From Ichthyophonus hoferi (Eukaryota > Opisthokonta > Ichthyosporea > Ichthyophonida > Ichthyophonidae), in assembly GCA_002751075.1 (NCBI GenBank), contig NAOQ01000105.1, positions 1-30,542 on the forward strand: 30,542 nt of DNA, given 5' to 3'. Below, piece by piece: positions 24,001 to 30,542 of the stretch. A program made the position numbers and the translations under genes. The stretch's first letter is position 1. Every line of letters begins with the position of its first letter. Below the pieces are notes generated by a model. The model saw only the letters and a list, made by a program, of their open reading frames with translations. It searched no databases and had not been told where the DNA came from.

Positions 24001-24085
24001 TGCACGCTCTGGCTCTGGTTCTGGCCCTGGTCCTGGCCCTGGTTCTGGCATTTGGTGTCTAGCGGCTGGCGGGGCTGAGGTGATA
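24001..24085. repeat. GC-rich hexamer minisatellite (CTGGYY)n
   Basis: Tandem GGCTCT/GGTTCT/GGCCCT/GGTCCT units in an otherwise AT-rich region, followed by GGCTGGCGGGGCTGAGG. One frame reads alternating Ser-Gly and Pro-Gly, but the open frame is short and I see no gene around it. Confidence 0.7.
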
Positions 24086-24175
24086 CGTACTTGTTGTTAC
24101 TTCAACGTATATCTTTCTAGTATGACAACTATACATCTCTTCGTAGCACCAAATCTAAATATGTGGAGATTAATA

Positions 24176-24176
24176 G

Positions 24177-24228
<52 letters not shown>

Positions 24229-24450
24229 GTAATAACAAAAATAGTAGTAATAAGGGTAATAGTAAGGGTAATAATAATAATAATAGTAATAATATTAATA
24301 GTAATAATAAGAGTAATAATAATAAGTAATAATAAGCAATAATAATAGTAATAATATTAGTAATAATAATAATAATAATAATAATATAATACCGATAATA
24401 ATAGTAATAGCAATAACATCAATACTAATAACAGTATTAGTAACAATAAC
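24176..24450. repeat. (AAT)n trinucleotide microsatellite, interrupted
   Basis: A long run of AAT/AGT/AAC triplets, pure near 24178-24226 and 24359-24385, with substitutions between. Confidence 0.95.
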
Positions 24451-24452
24451 AA

Positions 24453-24845
24453 CAATCAATAAACTCCTAAATACAAAACTCTATCATCACAAGTAGCCGT
24501 ATTCCACGCTGTTTCTCTTATAACCAACCAATTCCTTTTCCCTTTATCTATCTTTGTGCACATTCACCATTTTTAACTTACTAATTTATCAATTTATCAT
24601 TAGGATAAGCTATATTATATACTGTACACTATGACATAAGATACAGTATAGTAATCAATCAACTACTAAGTGCAAAACTAGAATCACTATGAGCCATATC
24701 CTTACAACCAACAACCAATTCCATTTCCCTTCATCTATTTTTACGAATTCGCTATTAGTTACATTATTTACGTTTTAATTTATTAATTTATTGTCAGCAT
24801 AAGCTATAGTATACACTGTACACTATGATATAGGATATGGTATGC
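24453..24845. repeat. Tandem duplication with a period of about 201 bp upstream of PP1
   Basis: Copy 1 starts near 24453 and copy 2 near 24654. Shared blocks: CAATCAA, AAAACT, AACCAACCAATTCC/AACAACCAATTCC, ATTTATCA/ATTTATTG and ATAAGCTATA...CTGTACACTATGA. The 3' part of each contains TATAC-ACTATA-rich short units that continue as CACTATAACATAGGATACAG to about 24915. Confidence 0.7.
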
Positions 24846-25061
24846 ACTATATACTATAACTTAGTAAACACCATACACTATTCCACTATAACATAGGATA
24901 CAGTATACACTATAACTCCACTCTCCTACAGGTCCTAACTTTCTTAGACCCTTACTTTCCTTTTTATAATATTATAAACCGCTGTAATATAAATATATAG
25001 TTACCAATAACTCTTATAAAGTTCAGCCAGTCCATTAAACCTCACTTGCAGCACACTGAAC

Positions 25062-27124
25062 ATGGACTTTTCCCAGGGAGAAGAGGAAGCATTAGATCTT
25101 GATGGCATCATTGATAGACTATTAGAGGTCCGAGGCCGTAAGGTATCCAAACAAATAGTATTAAAAGAACAAGATATAATAAAACTATGCATGAATGTAA
25201 TGCAGATTTTCCTAGACCAACCCCTTCTTCTTCCCCTCTCTGACCCTATAACTGTATGTGGTGACATCCATGGCCAGTACTCCGATCTCCTACGTTTATT
25301 TGAAACCGGAGGTTTTCCACCCGAGACAAACTACCTCTTCCTTGGTGATTATGTGGATAGAGGTAAGCAATCCCTAGAAACCATTTGTCTTCTGTTCGCT
25401 TATAAATTAAAATATCCAGAAAACTTTTTTCTTCTGCGTGGCAACCACGAGTGTGCCTCTATCAACCGTATATATGGATTTTATGATGAGTGTTCGAGAC
25501 GATACAACGTCAAACTATGGAAAACATTTACCGATTGTTTCAACACCCTTCCCTGTGCGGCCATTATTGATAATAGAATATTCTGTTGCCATGGAGGACT
25601 CTCGCCGGATATGAGGAGCCTAGACCAGATATGTAATGTAAAAAGACCTTTTGATGTGCCTGACACTGGGATGATATGTGACTTGTTGTGGTCAGACCCA
25701 GACAAGGATGTAACAGGGTGGGCAGAGAATGATAGAGGAGTTAGCTGGACCTTTGGTAGTGATGTCGTGGGGAAGTTCCTTGCAAGGGAGGGCTTGGACC
25801 TCATATGCAGGTAATTGCTGTTATATATATATATATGCAAATCTCTATATATATCTCTCTCTTTCTCTCTCTTTTTCTTTTTTTCTTTTACTTTCTTTAT
25901 CTTTCTCTTTTTTCATATAATAGTTTAACCTTATTATTGCTTTATAACTATCCTCTCACTTCCTCTCTCCTCTCCCTGTATACTCTTAGTCTATTCTTTA
26001 GTTATACCTTGCAATCGGCCCTATGTAGGCACTCCTCAATCCACTATCACAAACAGCATATTAACTCACTTAAATATCTATATATCTATGACATTTATAC
26101 GCTAACATACATACCTATTTGCATACGTACATACTTACTTACATGTGTGCATACATACATATATGCCATACATAGCATACATACATACATATCATACATA
26201 CATACATACGTGCATACATACATACATATATATATTCTCTCACGTACACACTATACCACACCAACTGATATGAAATAAGTGAGTTATATAATCTAAATAT
26301 GTATTAATATCCTTGCGTTGCTATTAGCATTCTTATTCTTCTCTCGTTCTATCTACTGTACTCCATCTACTATCTACTCTGTCCTATCTACATTTATATT
26401 GCTTGATATTACACGACCCCATACTATGACATTAATATTAACCATTTGTACTGCATATATATATATATATACTGCCTATGTGGACCTATTCTCACCTACA
26501 TCTCCCGTGCTCACATCCTTTTTCTTTTATTGTACACTCCTTTCTTCTTGGTTCCACCCAGCTTCTTAATAACTGCCATCATTAGTCTCTCCGTATTTTA
26601 CCCCATCCTATATGCCATACTTATTTATGTCTCTATTACTTAACCTACTATCTCTCTTTTTATTCTATATCATACACATTTACATACGCTTCTCTACTAC
26701 ACTCACGTTTTTCCAGCTTGGTCATCTACTTTACCTCCATTACCACACAACCTTACCTAACTATCTAACTATGTATACACACTCATACTATTACTCATAT
26801 TATCATTCATACATATTATTTTACTATTATATATATACTATCATACTACCAGACTTATATACATACTTACATATTATCATAAATACACACAGGGCCCACC
26901 AAGTTGTAGAGGATGGTTATGAGTTCTTTGCCAATCGAGGTCTAGTGACTCTATTCTCCGCTCCAAACTACTGTGGAGAGTTTGACAATGCAGGAGCTAT
27001 GATGGTTGTAGATGAATCACTTATGTGTTCTTTCCGTATACTAAAGCCAAATGACAGGACATTGAAATTATCCCAAGGATCCGCCAACAACTCTAGTCCA
27101 AAACCACCCCCGAGAGAGAAGTAA
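25062..27124 (+). CDS. PP1: Serine/threonine protein phosphatase PP1 catalytic subunit, 2 exons
   Basis: Exons 25062-25810 and 26893-27124 join in phase 2 (AG|GTAATT, ACACAG|G) at the conserved [14 protein letters not shown] site, giving 326 residues, normal for PP1. PP1 dephosphorylates Ser/Thr using two metal ions and is steered by regulatory subunits. All PPP-family motifs are present: GDIHGQ (about 67-72), GDYVDRG (95-101), RGNHE (126-130), the HGG triplet (177-179), and [18 protein letters not shown] in the second exon. It is closer to PP1 than to PP2A or PP2B because of [24 protein letters not shown] and the overall length. It departs from typical PP1 in the [10 protein letters not shown] segment and in the tail ([10 protein letters not shown]), which lacks the usual TPPR phosphosite. 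All catalytic residues seen are intact. Confidence 0.95.
25811..26892 (+). other. PP1 intron, simple-repeat rich
   Basis: 1082 nt. Starts with GTAATT, then (AT)n, a TCTC/TTTC pyrimidine tract (about 25850-25915) and a (CATA)n-rich region (about 26097-26235), and ends in a long pyrimidine/AT-rich stretch before ACACACAG. Open frames inside are repeat translations. Confidence 0.9.
26097..26235. repeat. (CATA)n tetranucleotide microsatellite in the PP1 intron
   Basis: Imperfect CATA/CATACGTA units, purest near 26145-26160 and 26176-26230. Confidence 0.9.
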
Positions 27125-27721
27125 TTGGCATTAATTAGGATCTGATGGTTTATTGGTTGTTTTTATACTTTAATGAATACCTGGTGTTTTGCCATCCTAA
27201 TGACAGTCAGTTAGATTCACACAAACGAAACTGGTATACGACTGTATTGGGATATGTGTAATTCGTTATATTGATTCCTTAATGAATTAATCATTTGTAT
27301 TAAAATATATTCAAACAGGAATATTTAATTAATTTGGATATTTATTTTCATAGTTACAATCATTTAATGTTATTAGCAATTATTATTACATATATAGTCT
27401 GGAAAAATAGTTAGTTCAATCTATTGGTTTAAATGGAAATCCCAGATGATTGATTAAAAATGAACCAGCCAATGGCGGAAGCCCTGCGACTATATAACAA
27501 GCCATTTCATGCCATATGTTTTGGGTCCAGATAGCATACTCCTTAGGCATCCTGCCTAAGACAAGTCCTACTGACTTTTTTAAACAAAAATATGTCTTAG
27601 CATATGCGTACTCTATGTATGCAAATGGACACGTTAACCAACCCCCTTAATTTAGTATTTGGGTACAGATCTTGCTCTCACTGAGCGTACAGAAGACTGT
27701 ATTCACTTTTGGTAGTAATAA
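27125..27721. other. Stretch between PP1 and the next candidate exon, mostly repeat R2 copy B
   Basis: Holds the PP1 3' end and then R2 copy B (27313-27660). No gene seen. Confidence 0.6.
27313..27660 (-). repeat. Dispersed repeat R2, copy B (inverted relative to copy A)
   Basis: Reverse complement matches 23416-23775 over its full length. The central hairpin CTTAGGC...GCCTAAG is at 27542-27560. Copies A and B face each other around the PP1 gene. Confidence 0.75.
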
Positions 27722-28518
27722 TATGTGTTACATACATACAGGACTAACATCTATCTCTAATCGCTTATATTGGGCAATTACCACAATTGCACCTAAATAT
27801 ATTAAGACGAAAGTTGATTCTCTGTTCATAGAAGAGTGTTATAAGCAACCAGGAAAAGATCCGTCATTTACACCTGCAATCCCATTGCATCTATTCCAAC
27901 TTTCCATTGAGAATAGACCAAAGTGAAGAGCTATTGAGCTATACTACGGTTAGCCCAGCTGAAAGTACTATGGCTCATCATGTTGAAGTATTTCAGCTAC
28001 TATTAGTGTTAGGCTGTATACTTCATAGTGTCTTGTATGAATATACTTAACGTTCATGTTAGCATTGTACTTTAAATGTTCAGTGCCGTTTACAATGGGT
28101 TTCAATTGGTAACGGTAACTTAAAGTTAAATATTAATTAATGATAATTAATTAATTACATGATGTCACTAATTATATTAATAAAGACTATAAGTTTAGTG
28201 CACTTTAGCACATAAACTTACCGTGGTTTCTAGATAGTGTTGGTCAACTGCATTTTAATTACGTAATGATTAATGTAAACATATGGCCTGCAATTGGTTG
28301 ATTGTACAACTGGGCAAATATTTAGCATAGCAAAGCCTACAGAAGTCACTGGAACACAATTTTTCCTTAACTACGTGGGGCAACCATCACTAGACATGTC
28401 TAACACAGAGATGATGGATACAGAACAGCAGACGTCCACATCTGAGTCCCAAGCTCACGATACTCCATTACTAGAGTCTCTAAATATCCAGAAAAAGCCA
28501 GTGCGACTGCATCGCTGA
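27722..28518 (+). CDS. Tentative two-exon orphan gene, about 130 residues
   Basis: Exon 27722-27922 (ATG in frame) ends at CCAAA|GTGAAG in phase 2. A second open stretch starts at 28326 (ATATTTAG|C) in the matching phase and ends at the TGA at 28516-28518. Products: an N-terminal part with SNRLYWAITTIAPKYIK and SLFIEECYKQPGKDPSF, and an acidic, Ser/Thr-rich C-terminal part with SNTEMMDTEQQTST and a basic end (KKPVRLHR). I recognise no family. The first exon could begin earlier, after an AG at 27668, if there are upstream exons. The putative intron is almost filled by R1 copy 2. Support is composition and phase only. Confidence 0.35.
27981..28274 (+). repeat. Dispersed repeat R1, copy 2
   Basis: Aligns with 22242-22538 in the same orientation. 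It keeps the 5' hairpin (GAAGTAT at 27985-27991 with ATACTTC at 28018-28024) and a 3' hairpin AGTTTAGTGC...GCACATAAACT near 28190-28216. Confidence 0.75.
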
Positions 28519-28923
28519 GTTATCAACAGTCTTTTGTTTCATCTGGCTCTACCAAATATTTTATATAAGTATATAACATGCAAATTTATAAACATGAAAT
28601 CTGCAAGAAAGTTTTAATGTTATATTATGATGGATATATAATAGTGTCAATATACTAGATATATACGTGCACTTGGAAATAAGAAGTCTAATTGAGTCAA
28701 GTTATACATATAGGTTTCTGAAATGATATTTTGGGAATACTCGATATGTACAAAAACATAATCAATTATATGGATTATATGATCCCTATTAATGAAAACA
28801 AAAATGAATTCCAAGGTCACCATTGACGCCATAAAAACCCTGGATATGTATCTCTTTCAATTTGAAGGTATTTATGAACCACTGAATACTATAATCATTA
28901 CTTGAACGAAAGACACCTCGTAG
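28519..28923. other. Intergenic stretch before the tRNA gene
   Basis: AT-rich, no open frame of coding character on either strand. It should contain any 5' flanking elements of the tRNA, none of which is distinct. Confidence 0.5.
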
Positions 28924-28995
28924 AGCAGAGTGGCGCAGTGGAAGCGTGCTGGGCCCATAACCCAGAGGTCGCAGGATCGAAACCTGTCTCTGCTA
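28924..28995 (+). tRNA. tRNA-iMet: Initiator tRNA-Met (CAU)
   Basis: A 72-nt gene with a full cloverleaf and no intron. The acceptor arms AGCAGAG (28924-28930) and CTCTGCT (28988-28994) pair, with discriminator A. The anticodon stem CTGGG/CCCAG encloses CCCATAA, with anticodon CAT at 28956-28958. Initiator hallmarks are all visible: a first pair of A-T, three consecutive G-C pairs at the base of the anticodon stem, and A54/A60 in the T loop (ATCGAAA) in place of the usual T54. The internal A box (TGGCGCAGTGG) and B box (GGATCGAAACC, 28974-28984) form the Pol III promoter. It closely resembles animal initiator tRNAs and is intact. Confidence 0.98.
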
Positions 28996-28997
28996 TA

Positions 28998-29007
28998 TTT
29001 TATTTTT
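28998..29007 (+). terminator. RNA polymerase III terminator of the tRNA gene
   Basis: TTTT then TTTTT begin 3 nt past the tRNA 3' end, the usual oligo-T stop signal. Confidence 0.85.
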
Positions 29008-29279
29008 ATATAGCATTACCTTATGAATGCAGAACTGTAACGAATGGCATATAAAAAAATTCGTTTTTTCTTCTTCTGCAAATATTGCAATTAATAAACA
29101 GCCAGGGTATGGTAAACAATGGCATGTAAATTCCAAATATAGTTACCTAAACAACACAGGAAAAATAACTACAGTCATAACTATGTAATTAATTGATGCT
29201 GGGTTTTGAAGTATTTTCATAATACAATATTGAATATCAAATGGGTTTGAATAGAAAAATATATTATACTCTCTTGTAG

Positions 29280-29710
29280 TGAGGACATTTTTAAGAAAAG
29301 AAAACTAGTACAACCAGAGCAAACTGAATGGTCACTATGTGCTCTGTGTCAAGAAGTTCTTAAAAAAGGTGATATGCTTACAGATCCTTGGCGGAATACC
29401 AATTTCAAAACTTTTTCTATGGGTTTCAAAACTTCGGTTGAAGACCTTAGAATTTTTTCTGATTTAGATATGGAAATACCAATGAATCTGAATCTGAATC
29501 GACTAGATAATAATGGAACTGGCAGAGAAGAAAAATTACTAGATAACAAAGCAAAATGGTACAAAACTTGTAGAGACTCGTTTAGCAAGCACAGAGTTGA
29601 AAGGGCCCAAAAAAGGGTGCAACGCCACAAGACAACTGAAAAATCACCAGTGAAAACCACTTATAAAGGCCATATTGGTTCTGCGATCGTGGCTGCATCT
29701 AATCATTCAA
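29280..29710 (+). CDS. Exon with a CxxC...WYxxCRDxF domain, uncharacterised animal-type family
   Basis: An open frame after a plausible acceptor (CTCTTGTAG, to 29279) begins EDIFKKRKLVQPEQTEW and continues with CALCQE, then FKTSVEDLRIFSDLD, MNLNLNRLD and WYKTCRDSFSKHRVERAQKR. It either stops at 29722-29724 or splices at A|GTAAAC after 29710. From memory, this order (CxxCQE ... RLD ... AKWHKSCRDKF ... RA-KR) recurs in many uncharacterised, often multicopy proteins of cnidarians, sponges and molluscs; I cannot verify that here. The two Cys plus a usual His-x-x-Cys could bind zinc; here the His is Tyr (WYKTC). No 5' exon or initiator was found, so this is a partial gene or a fragment. Strand is clear from the frame and splice sites. 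Confidence 0.5.
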
Positions 29711-30542
29711 GTAAACAAAATTAAATAAACCAAGTTACACAGATTTTACGAAGGAATATATATGAACAAGCCGGTTTCGCATTATTTTTATTGGATTAAA
29801 ACTATTTATAGATATCTCTGTCTGATATATTATTTTTTGACATAAAATAAAGATACTCTAAGAATATTGAACACCAAACCTTGTTTTATTAACCGAAAAG
29901 TAAAGTACACGAGTTTGTTCGTGTTTAAATGCACATTAACATGTCTTACTTCTTTGTTAAACTTTCCAAAATACTAGGGTAGTGCAAATGAATAACTTTC
30001 TTTAAAAAAAGAAACAGAGCTTTGCAAAAACATAATGCTTGTATCAGTTGAAAGGGACATGAGCTCAAACAAAAACAAAAAAGTTCACGAACAACAAAAA
30101 TATTTACAATAACTAGGAAAAAGATAGAGTTTGAAGTCCAAAAAAAATGTCAATAAAGGTTTAGAGACGGACCTCCACATGAATTGTTGATTACAATATT
30201 AAACTCGACCTATTTTGAAAAATCTTATTTTGATTACAAAAATGTTATTTTGAGCACTTTTTTGGAATAAGCAAACCCACTACATTGAATATTGTGGTAT
30301 TGACAATTTATCTGATATAAATTAACAACGCTATTCAATTAATTAATATCGAATCAATCATTTCATGATCCGCTTGTTGCCAGAACCTCATTCAGAATTG
30401 AACGGTCTGGCAACAGATTCGTACCATGGCTCGCAAGGTGGAATGCGCCGACCGGGACAGTCATGAATATTTTAGACAATACTGCTGTTATGGTTTTTAG
30501 TACTAAAATTACAGCATAGCTGCCTACAAAACACCAAAAGCA
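29711..30542. other. Window end, mostly non-coding with a CpG-rich patch
   Basis: AT-rich without coding frames up to about 30360. At 30375-30384 and 30406-30415 is a perfect 10-bp inverted repeat (TGTTGCCAGA/TCTGGCAACA). Just after it, a good Kozak-type ACCATGG at 30424-30430 opens a short frame (MARKVECADRDSHEYFRQY) that ends within the window. GC content there is clearly above the surroundings. It may be the first exon or promoter of a further gene, but support is weak. Confidence 0.3.

Larger units (their letters stand above)
23125..25061. other. Intergenic region upstream of PP1, repeat-dense
   Basis: Holds R2 copy A (23416-23775), a GC-rich hexamer island (about 24001-24085), a long (AAT)n tract (24176-24450) and a tandem duplication (24453-24845). 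The last 200 bases before the ATG at 25062 presumably carry the PP1 promoter. No gene is supported here. Confidence 0.6.

Noticed and set aside
23987-24181. A 64-residue open frame with Ser-Gly/Pro-Gly repeats
   Set aside because: The repeats come from the CTGGYY minisatellite, and the frame has no flanking coding support or splice partners.
25805-26278. A 157-residue open frame in the PP1 intron
   Set aside because: It is a translation of TCTC/TTTC and CATA simple repeats (runs of Leu/Ser/Phe and Tyr-Ile-His) and lies between two well-supported PP1 splice sites.
23416-27660. A single large transposon with R2 as terminal inverted repeats carrying PP1
   Set aside because: The copies are old and diverged, no transposase is present between them, no target duplication was seen, and PP1 is an ordinary host gene. 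Independent insertions of a dispersed repeat are simpler.
29349-29660. A 103-residue minus-strand open frame
   Set aside because: It lies opposite the CxxC-domain exon, and the + strand frame has the recognisable motif pattern. The minus frame has none.

Overview
This is a eukaryotic nuclear window. It is strongly AT-rich, its genes are split by AT-rich GT..AG introns of about 0.4 to 1.4 kb, microsatellites are common, and it carries a classical eukaryotic initiator tRNA-Met. All recognisable genes are on the + strand. The mix of a GT71 (MNN1-type) mannosyltransferase, best known from fungi, with animal-like intron sizes, an animal-like initiator tRNA acceptor stem and a CxxC domain that I recall from cnidarians, sponges and molluscs suggests an opisthokont, perhaps an early-branching animal. 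I cannot fix the lineage from sequence alone.

Layout. 1-1632: non-coding with short CpG-containing palindromes. 1633-3744: two-exon type II membrane GT71 glycosyltransferase. 3745-5622: intergenic, with a near-perfect 202-bp foldback element at 4609-4810. 5623-9032: three-exon mitochondrial succinyl-CoA ligase beta subunit. 9033-12046: intergenic, with a 138-bp tandem duplication and CTACA-type simple repeats. 12047-22973: a gene of about 14 exons for an unrecognised Ser/Thr-Pro-rich protein of about 750 residues, containing an assembly gap (N run) in one intron. 23125-25061: intergenic with simple repeats and a tandem duplication. 25062-27124: two-exon PP1 catalytic subunit. 27722-28518: tentative two-exon orphan gene. 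28924-28995: initiator tRNA-Met. 29280-29710: a coding exon with a CxxC...WYxxC domain. 30375-30480: a CpG-rich patch that may begin another gene.

The genes are ordinary independent eukaryotic units: Golgi glycosylation, TCA cycle, phosphatase, tRNA. I see no operon or gene cluster linking their functions. The accessory signal is in repeats. Family R1 (about 295 bp) has two copies, each in the intron before a last exon. Family R2 (about 350 bp) has two inverted copies flanking the PP1 locus. There is also the foldback element. The last exon of the 14-exon gene is followed by coding-like sequence in another frame, which suggests a frameshift or a mis-assembled 3' end. I found no clear evidence for a wholly new biological system; the best candidates for novelty are the orphan 14-exon protein and repeats R1 and R2.
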